From Euphorbia lathyris (lineage: Eukaryota > Streptophyta > Magnoliopsida > Malpighiales > Euphorbiaceae): DNA of 64,000 bases. Location of the stretch: assembly GCF_963576675.1 (NCBI RefSeq), contig NC_088911.1, positions 28,194,501 to 28,258,500 on the forward strand, read 5' to 3'. Positions within the stretch are counted from its first letter, which is position 1. Every line of letters begins with the position of its first letter. Positions 11,617 to 23,317 of this stretch are shown in pieces. The notes beneath the pieces are model-generated. The model was not told where the DNA came from. It searched no databases and saw nothing but the letters and a program-made list of their open reading frames with translations. The translations under genes and the position numbers were made by a program.

Positions 11617-12948
11617 TGTTGGTCCCGTATAACGTGATAAGGTTAGTTCCAAGGGGGGGATAGGAACTATTTTAAATTTTGTCCGTTAAGGCTGACTTCT
11701 TTTCTTAAGAAAAGGTTTACACAACGGCGCTAAGTAGTTTTAAGACATACGCTTAGTCAACTGGTGACTAAGTCTGTTTCTTTCCTTGAGTCAGGAGATA
11801 GCACTTGAGTCTATTCCTGAACTCAGCTTCTTAGTGCACTCAACTCAGCGTGAGTTCGTTACTTAGACAGTTTTATAGCAAGCAATATATAAAGGAGTTT
11901 AAGGGTTAGAAATATGTTACTCAGCAGACATATCCTGGTTCGGCCTCTCCGCCTACGTCTAGTCCCCGGAACGTGTTCCGAGCTTTTTGAATTCTCTACT
12001 GAGCTCTTTAAAGGTAGAGCATGAAACCTTTTACAATAGAAGCTGAGTATATAAGAGTACCTTCCTCTACACCTCTACTCACTCCTATAACTACCGCTGA
12101 GTACTATAACCGAGTACTCAGCTTCTCCTTTCTATTCTTCTAGAAATGATAAAGTGTTTGTCCTAAACAACAATTGCTAAGACACTTTAGATGAATAAAA
12201 TCACTCTAGACTTTTACACAATGATTGGAATTGGTGTAAGATTTTGCTTTGCTTTTCTCACAGGACTTCAAGTATGAATTTGGTCAGCGTTTCGACTAAT
12301 TGAAGATCTGCATCGAATGAAGCAATTGAGAGGCCTTTATATAGTGACACTTCAAGCACCGGTAATTTTGAATTTCGAAATAACCGTTGGAGGCTAACGG
12401 CTTTCTGTCGTTGTCACTCAGGACGTGCTCAGTCTCATTGGCTAATGAGATTCTTGCATCTTCTGTCTATGGCAGTGCTCAGCAGCTTTTCGTCAGATGA
12501 ACATAATGTTTCGACATTTATAGTAAAGTCTTCCAGACAGCTTCCTGCGCCTTCTGAGCTTTACCCAAAGTAGAAATACTTTGTCTCCAAGTTGATTCTG
12601 TTCTGCCGCTGACTTGTACTTCTTGTCGTTCAACTCAGCAGCTTCATCTTGAAGCAATTGATAGAAGGCTTCTCGATCCTTCTTTATGCTGAGCTTGTGC
12701 TTTGCTTAGAACGACTGCGTTTTGTCTTCTTGGGCCGTGTGGTCTTGATCTGTTGACTTGGGCTTGACTTCCACTTATGGGCCTTTAGGCTTTTTATCTT
12801 AATGTCTTACAAATCAATAAACTCAACATTGAACAAACACATTAGTGTGAATAAATCAAAGCATTTAAATTTAATGTGTTTAGAATATTTTTATCATTTA
12901 CATAAATAATTTTGTCAGATCAAAATCATGTGGAAAGGTGTTTCAACA
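11617..12948 (-). mobile_element. 5' LTR of copia element B
   Basis: TGTTGGTCCCG...TTTCAACA termini match LTRs A and C. The inner edge carries the PBS. The outer edge abuts LINE coding sequence at 12949, so B inserted into the LINE. Candidate target site is ggata at 12949-12953. A TATA box (CTATATAAAG, minus) lies at 12335-12344. Confidence 0.88.
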
Positions 12949-14808
12949 GGATAAACTTTGCAATCCTAAGAATAAAGGAGGGTTGGGTTATAGGGAACTG
13001 TAGATGTTTAATCTATCACTATTGGGTAAGCAGTGATGGAAATTAATTGATAATCCACAATCCCTAGTTAGTAGGATGTTCAAAGCCAAATATTTTCCTA
13101 ATGGGGATTTTCTTACTTCAAAGTTGGGCACTAATCCTAGTTTCATTTGGAGAGGATTGTGGAAAGCGATAGGGGTGTTGAAGTTTGGACTTAGGTGGAA
13201 GGTTGGGAATGGGAGACAATTAGAGTTTGGGAAGACCCATGGGTGGAGGGGATAGAGGTGTTATTGGTAGGAAATGGGAACCATAGAGGGACTAATGGGT
13301 TAAGAGTGAAGGATCTCTTTGTAGAAGGTTCGAAGGTGTGGGATAGGGGAAAATTGGAGGAGCTTTTTAATGTACAAGAGGCTAGGGCTATCACAAAGAT
13401 TATAATTTCTAACTGTAACATCCCAGATAGAATGATTTGGCAGTTTACTACGAATGGGTTGTATTTTGCCAAGTCAAGATACAAGGCTTTAGAGGAAAAA
13501 GAATGGGAGAGCACACACACTAGAGGTGGAATGGGTTAGAATTTGGGGTCTTAGGATCCCTCATCGGATTCAAATGTTTATATGGAAGTTATGCTCAAAT
13601 TGTCTGCCTTTAAGATCATTTTATGATCTCGTCACCTTTTAATTCCTAATAATTGCATTGTCTGTGAAATTGATGTGGAGTATAGTTGGCACCTATTTTG
13701 TAGCTGCTCGTACACAGTTAGTTGTTGGCAGAAAGCTGGTTTGTAGGTATCGGAGGGTGACTTCGACGATGTGGTGACTTGGTTCTCGACTATGTGCAGG
13801 GATAAAGAGGGTACTTGGTTGATCAAGGCTATTTGTGTCTTATATACTGTGTGGCAGCACCTCAATGATGTTTGGTGGAAGAACAAGTCGCGAACGGCTA
13901 CTGCTGGCTACAGGAATACATTAGAATTTGTGGGAGAATGGAAAAGAGCGAGAGAGGAGGTAGTCGAGGATAACCACAACATACGAGTGCAAAGGGAGGA
14001 GGGGCGACCTCAACAAGAGCCTGTTAGTGGTCACCGAACTGTTGAAGCGCAGCTGCAGTTGCAGTCAACGGCAGCAAGGGAGACAAGGAGGAGAATGGCC
14101 GACTCTATACTAGAAACTTCCAGACAGCATATGCAACATGCAGAAGATCAGATCGTACATCGGACTGACCCTGGGGAGCAGCAGCGAACCGCACGACCTG
14201 AACCTGCTAATTTCCAATCACGGGACCCTAGTTTGCTGATACAGTAAAGCGAGATTCAGGGGATCAGGCCAGGGACATCATTAGTGAAGCAACAAAACCA
14301 ATGGACCCGTCCAAAGAGGAACTGGCTGAAATGCAATGTCGACGGGGCTATTTTCCAGTCAAACAACCACATTGGCTAGGGAGTTGTCATTCGGAACGAT
14401 GAAGGAACTTTCATAGCTGGGGTGATAGTCACTATCGAAGGGACACAAGAGGCAAGATTGATTGAGGCATACACATTGAGGGCTGGTATTATGTGGGCTA
14501 TAGACAACGACATGGAGGAAGTCACATTTGAAACGGATGCGAAATCAATTGTTGATGGAATTAAATCTAATACTGTGGATAATTCAGTATTTGGTGATTT
14601 GATCAAAGATTGTAAGTAGTTAATGTTAGATAAAGCATTTACAGTGGGTTTTATCCCCCATCTAGCGAATAGAGCAACTCATATGGTATCTTGCTCTTTT
14701 CTATACTAGCGTCGTTAATTTTTTTAATTTGCCAGATTAGTTTGATTCTGTAATTTCTAAAGATTCTATTGCTTCATTAATTTTTTTCATTTTTTCTGAA
14801 AAAAAAAA
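12949..14808 (+). mobile_element. L1-type LINE remnant (RT C-terminus, zinc-binding region, RNase H)
   Basis: Broken frames on the plus strand read as the C-terminal half of a plant L1 ORF2: NKGGLGYREL just after 12980, VFKAKYFPNGDF-like and WRGLW motifs, then a zf-RVT-like Cys/His region near 13650-13720, and an RNase H-like domain at 14320-14640 with NVDGA and TDAKSIVDG. Stops and frameshifts are frequent, so it is dead. A run of ten A at 14799-14808 looks like the poly(A) tail. Its 5' part was separated by the insertion of element B. Confidence 0.8.
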
Positions 14809-15073
14809 TACTTATTGATTTATGAACAAATATTATTTCAATTTTATAATCTATTTATTTCATTCCTGTATCTCCTAGTATTAATTAAAAGATTAATGAT
14901 TCAATTTACAAAAATTGAAAAAAGAGGGAGAAATAAAACGATGCGTTTGAAAATATAAATATCTTGGCAATTCCCTTGGATACCCTTAAACCCTATCTCA
15001 AACAAAGCTAAAACCCTGTTTCCTCATTTCATCTCCTTTACGAGAGGGGAAATAGCTGCTACTCTTCCTATTT
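14809..15073 (+). promoter_or_regulatory. upstream region of the helicase gene
   Basis: AT-rich sequence between the LINE poly(A) tail and the helicase start codon. A possible TATA element (TATAAATAT) lies at 14954-14962, with a CT-rich leader after it. With so little room, the core promoter must lie here or inside the LINE remnant. Confidence 0.45.
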
Positions 15074-18000
15074 ATGCACGTCAAGCTCCTTCCGCAGCTA
15101 CGCATGAAATCTCTCCCTTCCATTACCTCTTGTCAATCTGTCCGAATGCTGTGTCGGATATTCCCTTTCAGAATCAAACACCTCGCTTTCACTCCTCAAT
15201 TCACTTCGCAGTTCGTTCGCCCGTTATCTACTCGCCCAATTCGATCCACACCAGCTTCCGCCGCTGATTTCAGCCGTAGTCGTAGAGGAGAGGTAAGAGT
15301 TTCAAAGAGTCTGATTGAGGACGAAGCTGAACTCAGCGATTGGGTCAGCGAGATTAAAACCAACAATTTTCGTGGAAAATTCAATAGTGAAGACGACTCG
15401 GATTCTGATATGTCTCGTCGAAGAGGTAATGGCGCAAGAGGTGGAGAGAGGGGGAGGGGGAGGGGTAGTGTTGGAGGTTTCCGTGGAGGAAGGGGTGGGG
15501 GGAGAAATAGGGATGGGGATAGAGAAGGTTTTTCAATGAAGAGAAGACGGGATACTGACTCTGATGAGTTTGGCGAATCAAATAGGAGTAGTGGTCGAGG
15601 CCATGTTGATTCATTTTCGAGAAATTCATCAGGAAGCAAGCGGTTTGATAGTCAAGAAGACAGATTTAATTCGCCGAGTAAGAGAGGACGGAATGTTGGT
15701 TTAGGGAATGGAATGAGAGGCGGGAGTGGTCGAGGTGGAGGTGGAGGTCGAGGTGGAGGTCGAGGTGGAGTAGATTCATTTTCGAGAAACCCACAACCAA
15801 GCAAGCGTTTTGATAGACAAGAAGAAACATTTAATTCGCAGAGAACGCGAGGAGGGAGAGTTGGTTTAGCGAATGGAACGAGAGGCGGTAGAGGCGGGAG
15901 AGGCATGAATACAGGATCTGGAAGAGATATGAAGGGATTAAGAGGCGAACTGGTTTCTAGTGATGAAGAGGAAGATGATGATGACAGAACGCAGTCCATA
16001 GGACAGCTGAAGGGTTTGGTTGATGAGGAGGATACTGATACTGATACCGATACCGATACCCATACCGATACCGATACCCATACCGATACCCATGGCGATG
16101 ACGATGACGATGACGATGCCGATGATTCTGATGATGATGATGATTCTGATGGTGGTGGTGGTGGTGGTGAACCCGATTCTTATTTAAGCGAGTCCAGGTA
16201 TCACATGAAAATTTCAATTTTGTAAATCTGTTTTCTTGTAATCTAGTTCCCAGTTGGTGAGATTTGTTCTTTTAGTGTGAGTATTGCTTTGGAGGACGCG
16301 GAGAAGTTATAGCTATAAGTATGACAACTACTTGCTGTATACTTGAAACATTGATAGTAATATGACTTCTTGAGCCTGTCAAAACAACTTAAACTGGAAA
16401 TATTGGATGAACTTTTTCTTTCAAAAGTATTGTTTACAGTTTACTGAAGCTTTATGTCTTCTGGTGATGATCAAACAAATTTTTCCTGTAGTAAATATCT
16501 ATAGGTAAGTAAGTAGGTTTGATGAATCTAGCCAATATGGGTTTATTTGGGTTATGGACCATGGTTAGATTTTAAAGCATCCTTTTAGATGACTTTTTGC
16601 ATGAATGAATTCTGATGACTTTAACTTAAAAGCCATAAGAGATCACGTCTAATTTGAAATGTTAATCGAATGCTATTTTGTGATGAATTATAACAACAAC
16701 AACAACAAAGCCTTAGTCCCGAAATGATTCGGGGTCGGCTAACATGAACCATCATATAAAACCGTGAAAATCAAGTCGTGTCAGCGACACAGATTCGCTC
16801 CCCCCACTCCGTCCTATCCACTACCATATTTTCCTCAATTCCCAATAAACTCATATCACTCTCGATCACCCTCCTCCAAGTTTGCTTAGGTCTTCCCCTA
16901 CCCCTCACCACTACATCCCTTTGCCACTCTTCGGTTCTCCTAACCGGCGCATCAAGCGCTCTACGTCTCACATGGCCAAACCACCTTAGTCGGTTTTCTC
17001 TCATTTTATTCTCAATAGATGTGACCCCTACTTTTGTCCTAATTATTTCATTACAGCACCCGGTCCTTTCTCGTGTGACCACACATCCATCTCAACATAC
17101 GCATCTCCGCCACCGACATCTTATGGATGTGGCAGTGTTTCACTGCCCAACACTCCGTACCATATAACAATGCTGGTCTAATTGCCGTCCGGTAGAATTT
17201 TCCTTTCAATCTATTAGGCATGCCGGGATCACAAAGGAAACCCGTAGCACTCTTCCACTTCGACCAACCAGCTTTAATCCTATGAGCAACATCTCCATCT
17301 ACTTCTCCATCCGTTTGGATAATAGATCCTAAATACCGGAAGCAATCCGAGGCCTGAACAACTCTCCCATCTAGGATGATTGTCCCTGCCTCCCTACTCC
17401 TACGGCCGCTAAACTTACACTCCAAATATTCTGTCTTACTTCGACTCAACTTAAAGCCTCTAGATTCTAGAGTTTGCCTCCATAGTTCCAACTTCATCTC
17501 CACTCCTTCTTTCGTCTCCTCAACCAACACAATATCATCTGCAAACAGCATGCACCATGGTATACCATCTTGAAGTGAACTTGTTAGTTCATCCATAACG
17601 ATGGCAAAAAGAAATGGGCTTAGTGCGGAACCTTGATGCACTCCAATCGTAATAGGAAACTCTTCAGTTGACCAATGATCATGTGTGAAAACTTCATTAT
17701 GAAATATTTATGCACCATGAATAATATAATTTAGATTTATTTATCAATCTCCCTATGCTCACAGATTTCGTAACACTTATTTTCTCTTAAATGCTGCAGA
17801 TTTGATAAATGTAAAATTTCTCCTTTGTCCTTAAAAGGAATCAAGGATGCAGGATATGAGAAAATGACCGTAGTTCAGGAGGCCACTCTTCCAATTATAC
17901 TTAAAGGTCTGTTTCTTCCCTATGTCGTTCATTTCTTATTTGCCGTAGCTGATTTGTTGGAATAAAATATAAGGGTGATCCTGGGTTTTCTTCTTATGTT

Positions 18001-20927
18001 TTGTATCTGCAGCTGTAAGTAGTATGTCGTTACAGTTGCTTCTGTTTTTTCCACGTAAATGTGGTAATATCAGACTAACTTAATGTCTGGTTGTTTTGCT
18101 CTGTGCTTGTTTGTTGGTGGCTTCAATACGTTCTCCTAGAATTTACACAAAATAGATACATGAGGTTGCTTTTTCTGAAGGTTTGTTTAGCTTTATCTGT
18201 TATTCCTATGGCTATTGTGTTGCTTCTTAAATGTGGTTTACTTTGCTGTCTTAGTGAAATACCCATTGTATATGACTGAAGCCAAGTGTTACGATCAGCA
18301 ATATATATCCTTTTTTTCATTTTGCCCATGTTCTACTGAGGGCAAGTTGATATAATGCCCTTTCAACTCCACAATCCTGAAGTTATTATCAACTGATTCT
18401 CATGTTAATTTGCGTGTCACAATCTTTGCTGGTACTCTTTGCTGTGAAATTTGTATGTGACAATATGCACATTGATAAAATTTTCAGGTAAGGATGTTCT
18501 TGCTAAAGCTAGAACAGGCACTGGAAAAACTGTGGCCTTTCTGGTAAGATAACTTATTTTGAGCATTAATTTGTGCATGATGTATTGTTATCCGATGGAA
18601 GATCATTTGTGCATACATATGAGATCTAAGATTGATTGTCTTGTTGGTTTCCAGTGATTAATGCTTGACCTTTTGGTAAAACATTCATATAAGATCTTAA
18701 GTTGGCAACAGGACATGGGTAAGAGAAGAAGTGAAACATATAATATGGATAGTATAAGTAAATTATGTAGTCAGTTCCCTTAAAGCCTCTAATGTGATGG
18801 TAAAATGCACCCATCTTTTGAAAACCTACAATTTAGATGTATAAAAGTCATATGCGAATGTGTTGTGTGCATCTGATGAATTTTCATAAACCATAATAAG
18901 TTATCAGACATTTTGTAGTATCCTCAATTCTCCGAGTTATACTTATGGACTTTCACTCTCTAACCAGCTTCCTGCAATTGAAATTGTTGTGACCTCCCCC
19001 CCAACTACTTGCGATCAAAAAAGACCTCCATTTCTTGTGCTTGTTATATGCCCAACCCGGGAACTTGCACTTCAAGCTGCTGCAGAAGCAGACAAACTAT
19101 TGAAGCATCACCCTTCTATTGGTGTTCAAGTTGTGATTGGTGGTACTCGACTTGCTCTTGAACAGAAACGAATACAAGCCAATCCTTGCCAGGTGAGAAT
19201 ACCAATGTAGATAAGAATATGAACTGTTAAAATTAGTTTATTTTGTAAGCACTCGACTTGCTCGTAACTGTTTGATGTATTGCAGTTATTGCTAAGAATA
19301 TAGCTACTCCCAGTATGTTGACTTTAGAATTTAACATAATCAATTGATTAATTTCAATCCAAGTCTAGCAATGAGTTATCACCCTGAGCTTGTGAATAAC
19401 TACTTATGCCATCTTGAAAAGACGAGTGAGATTTTGTCTAAGGTTGGAAATTAATTATGCTTCACGCATAAACTTCACAGATTCTTGTTGCTACACTGGG
19501 GAGGCTCAGAGACCATGTTGAGAATACTGCAGGGTTTGCAACAAGGCTAATGGGTGTGAAAGTTTTAGTGCTTGATGAAGCTGATCATTTGCTGGACATG
19601 GGATTCCGTAAAGACATTGAGAAAATCATTGCTGCTGTTCCACAGAAACGGCAAACGCTTTTGTTTTCTGCCACAGTTCCTGCAGAGGTTCCTTTTTCAC
19701 TTTTTTACTGTCATAACTTTGTCTATGAACTATATAGAAGGTCTAAAGCAGTGATTTCATGTGAAGGTTCGTGAAATTTGTCTCGTTGCTTTGAAAAGAA
19801 ATTACGAGTACATCAATACAGTTCCAGCAGGAACTGATGAGACACATATACAGGTAGGTTTCTTATTGTTTGGTATGATCTGGGTCTGGTTATTTATATC
19901 TTAATATTAATTTGTTTGATTTTCAGGTCAGACAGACGTGTTTGGTTGCTCCATTAGACAAACATTTCCCCCTATTATATGTTATTCTGAAAGATCACAT
20001 TGCAGATAACATTGATTTTAAGGTACGTTTTCAAGTTCTGGAATTGTATCTATAGCTTTTAGAAGTTGGTGTAGTTAATGCCTACTTTGAACTCTTGTTA
20101 TTTTTCTGTTGTATGTTATTTATCCATTGGTTTTTACAGGTTCTTGTTTTCTGTTCAACTGCCATGGTCACAAGGTTGGTCTCTAACCTACTAGGTGAAC
20201 TGGGCTTAAACGTTCGAGAGATACACTCAAGGAAACCACAGAGCTACAGGACCAGGGTTTCTGACGAATTCCGGAAATCAAAGGGCCTTATACTTGTGAC
20301 TTCTGATGTATCCGCACGTGGAGTCGATTATCCAGATGTTACTCTAGTCATGCAGGTTCTCTTTCATTTATACTTTCGAGGGCTCAATGTTGACATTGAA
20401 CTTCCAAGCTTAAGGAGTTTTTTGTCACCCAAATGCAGATGGGTTTGCCAGCTGATAGACAACAGTACATTCATAGACTCGGCAGGACTGGCCGCAGAGG
20501 TAAAGAAGGGCTAGGCATATTGTTACTGGCACCAATGGAGGAATACTTCAGGTTAACCATCAAGGATCTGCCAATAACGTTGACTCCGGTCCCGTCGGTG
20601 GATCCAGACACAAAGAAGAAGGTATCATTTTTCTGTTTCACATGTTTTGTTTTCCCAGGGCGGGCATGAATAATGTTGGAATGATTGACGATTATATAGG
20701 TTGAAAAGGGTCTCTCCCAAGTGGAGATGAAGACGAAAGAAGCAGCATACCAGGCATGGCTTGGATATTACAATTCAAGCAGGGTGATAGGAAGGGATAA
20801 GAAAATGCTTGTGGAGCTTGTTAATGAGTTTAGTAGAAGCATGGGGCTTGATAATCCTCCTGCTATACCTAAGCTTGTACTTGGCAAGATGGGCCTCAAG
20901 AATGTTCCTGGCCTGCGCTCCAAGTAA
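15074..20927 (+). CDS. DEAD-box ATP-dependent RNA helicase, RH26/RH31-like, ten exons
   Basis: ATP-dependent RNA unwinding enzyme. Exons read by GT-AG and family alignment: 15074-16197, 17800-17906, 18488-18543, 18968-19192, 19481-19687, 19767-19853, 19927-20022, 20140-20355, 20439-20621, 20700-20927. Together they make 2529 nt, 842 residues. Residues 1-60 are Arg/Ser-rich with few acids, like a mitochondrial targeting peptide; a second ATG at 15104 is a possible start. Residues 115-300 are RGG-rich and 320-370 very acidic. The core starts at 376 (FDKCKIS): Q motif Gln401, Walker A ARTGTGKT 418-425, PTREL 458-462, DEAD 536-539, SAT 567-569, SARGVD 692-697, HRLGRTGR 718-725. Motif Ib is TLGR (509-512) instead of TPGR. 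The C-terminus ([15 protein letters not shown]) is typical of RH26/31. All exons join in frame without stops. Confidence 0.93.
16026..16170 (+). repeat. hexanucleotide repeat coding an acidic Asp/Thr tract
   Basis: Tandem gatacc/gatact units, then gatgac/gatgat and ggt runs, inside exon 1 of the helicase. They encode a DTDT...HTDT stretch followed by poly-Asp and poly-Gly. Length polymorphism is likely here. Confidence 0.9.
16689..17672 (-). mobile_element. RTE-clade LINE fragment in helicase intron 1
   Basis: The minus strand encodes the end of an RTE reverse transcriptase: [51 protein letters not shown], then [11 protein letters not shown] and a GRGRPKQTW tail, with one frame break near 17050-17080. 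The 3' end carries the RTE tail, read on the plus strand as aagccttagtcccgaaatg preceded by (aac)n. It is 5'-truncated near 17672 and opposite to the host gene. It accounts for over half of the 1602-bp intron. Confidence 0.85.
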
Positions 20928-21217
20928 ATCCCACCCACAAACCTGTTCAAAACTCCAAGGATTCCTATCACTATGATTATAACTCGTAGCAACTCTGCAA
21001 ATTAACAATTTTGTTTTATTTTTCTAGGCATGTATTAATTTTGTAGTCATGTATTAATTCTTTTATTTCTGTTAAGCATGTTGAACTGATACAGATATAG
21101 GACACAAAAATCTAAATATTAAAAATATCATATCAGACTTACCTGTGGACTTGAGATTAAAATATACTATTTGTTAAAAAATATATATTATATTATATAT
21201 TGGACGTGCAAGTATTT
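20928..21217 (+). other. helicase 3' flank
   Basis: Probable 3' UTR and AT-rich downstream DNA. A 12-bp direct repeat (catgtattaatt) occurs near 21030 and 21049. No other feature was seen. Confidence 0.5.
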
Positions 21218-21344
21218 GACAAAGTAATCGTTATTTTGTTTGTTTTCATTATTGGATTAATTTTTCTACTTTATTTGTTTGTTTTCTAATGAGGTAGAAA
21301 ATTAATCTAATGGTGAAAGGAAACAAAGTAATGGTTACTTTGTT
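21218..21344. mobile_element. foldback / MITE-like inverted repeat
   Basis: Two imperfect arms (about 21219-21270 and 21294-21343) are reverse complements, opening ACAAAGTAA and closing TTACTTTGT, with a short T-rich loop. Total length is about 125 bp. No convincing TSD was found. Confidence 0.55.
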
Positions 21345-22204
21345 AAAAACAAAGTAGTCATAGCTTGCATTAGGGATGGCAATGGTTAGGGTATTTGCGG
21401 TTATTGACAAATCTAAATCCTTGTCCGTTTATTTTTTAATTACTTGTATACATTTCATGATCCTAACAGATAGACTTTTTGCATTTTATACCGTCTCATT
21501 TAATTTGCGGGCATCTGCACCTGTTAAGAATTAATAAAAAATATTTTAAGTATAAATTTAAAATAAATCATTCATTCAAAAATTGAACAAATCGAACCTT
21601 AATCAATGAAAATAAAGTAGCTTAGTGATCTCACTCAATGGTAAAAGATTTGGGTTCAAATTAGGGGTGGGCACGGTTCGGTTAACCGGTCCAATAAGGA
21701 AAATAATTAACCGAACCATTACCTTCGGTTTTTCAATCCTATAAACCGAAACCGGTCCATATAAATCGGTTAACCGAATAACCGGTTAACCATTAATATC
21801 GGTTAGGTTTTTCGGTTAACGGTTTTTAACCAATTCATACTGGTTAACCAAAAATCAACGGTTAACCACAATTTTTATCCAAACGGTTAACCATAATTTT
21901 TATCCAAACCTAAATTTTTAAACAATATTAAAAAAAATCCACATTAAGAATAATTCAAACGAAACGAATTCATATAGAAGTTCAGAATTCAAACATAAAC
22001 AACGAACTAAAAAACAATCCATCAAGTTTACATTTAAAACATAAAGAAACGTAAATAATATTTCGTCAAAGTACTTAATACAACATTAATTCATCAAATC
22101 TTTTCAATCCCTATTCATCACATCTTCTTGATTGTGCAAAGAGGATAATCATCAGTGACACAAGAATCCTCTACAAAAAAAAATACATATAGTTAAATTA
22201 AATA

Positions 22205-22535
22205 TCAAATTTTAACTAAATTTAATATAACAAAAGTAACTAAATTCATGTTACCTAGGTTGATTGCCTCGAGTTGTTCCAAGATATTATCCAAATGTAT
22301 TGGTTGAGATGAACATCTCAACCAATTTTGTGCACAAACAAGAACTTCCACCATCCTAGGAGTTAAAGCACTCCTAAATGAATCAAGCACACGACCGCCA
22401 GTGCTAAAAGCAGATTCAGAAGCAACTGTAGACACAGGAATAGCCAACACATCTCGAGCTACCATAGCAAGTGTAGGATATCTATTTGAATTTACCTTCC
22501 ACCAATTTAATATATCAAAAGAATCTATATTTGCA
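22205..22535 (-). pseudogene. hAT transposase C-terminal dimerisation domain
   Basis: The minus-strand frame reads FDILNWWK, YPTLAMVARDVLAIPVST and ASESAFSTGGRVLDSFRS, the signature of the hAT dimerisation domain (PF05699), and ends in a likely splice donor (GGTAAC) near 22253. A last small exon lies at 22124-22172 after a T-rich acceptor. The frame differs from the BED exon to which it is now fused, so no continuous transposase can be made. The RNase H-like catalytic core is absent. Confidence 0.85.
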
Positions 22536-22847
22536 TCTATTCAAGTGATTACTCATACAACTAGTGCCACTAGAAGATCGATATACAAGAGACGTAGAGC
22601 AATACTTACATGAAGCTCTAGGATCATCATCGTCATTGTTTTTAACAAAGTGCTCCCACACCCATGATTTTGGTTTTCTTTTACGCGCCTCTTTAGTACC
22701 AAGTTTAGGGATAGGTGGCTTTGATGCAGTGTATTCCTGAGTTGTATCCTTGGATGTAGTTTTCTCAAGACTTTCCACCGTTAGCGGAGCATTTGAAGTA
22801 CCCTCGCCGGTAGTTTTAGTTTTATCATTGTCTCCCGTGCTAGACAT
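22520..22847 (-). pseudogene. hAT transposase N-terminus with BED zinc finger
   Basis: Starts at ATG 22847. A Ser/Thr/Lys-rich leader is followed by a BED finger: SWVWEHFVK, CKYC and HLNRC, giving the Cx2C...Hx4C-type ligands used for DNA binding. The frame ends a few codons after the finger, where a deletion joins it to the dimerisation region. Confidence 0.85.
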
Positions 22848-23190
22848 CTGAAATTAAGACAAAGCAGAATAGGACCAATAAGTTGGAGCAACTACAACAT
22901 AGTCATTTTGAACAATCAAACTCATTGAAATTTCTCAAGTTTACAGAATAAATTTAACATGGCCTGTTAAAATATTTAAGACGCCCCATTCAAATTCCTT
23001 TTTTTTCCTGTATAAAGTTTCTAACTTACTCTTATCTCTTCCTGTCCCTGATCATGGTTTTCAAACTAAAAATCAGAAACTTCCTTCAAAGGTTCCTTTT
23101 GAATCACATAACAAAGCTTGTTGGAACCAAAATAAAAGCTCTGAAATTAGTTATGAATAAAAACTTTCATTGAGAAAAACCTTAACATGT

Positions 23191-23317
23191 TATCAAACAA
23201 CCAAACAAACAACAAAATAAGCTATCAAAACCCAAACAAACAGCAAAATAAACTATCAAACAACCAAACAAACAGCAAAATAAGCTATCAAACAAATAAA
23301 CAAATAGCAAAATGAGC
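23191..23317. repeat. four-unit 31-32 bp tandem repeat inside the hAT
   Basis: Four consecutive copies of a unit beginning tatcaaac and ending caaaataagc, with a few mismatches. It lies near the 5' side of the transposase gene. Confidence 0.85.

Noticed and set aside
15196..15639. Minus-strand Pro/Leu-rich frames opposite helicase exon 1, also at 15652-15999 and 15957-16217
   Set aside because: Mirror translations of the RGG and Asp/Thr repeats of the real exon.
16778..17167. Plus-strand frame in helicase intron 1
   Set aside because: It is the complement of the RTE reverse transcriptase tail.
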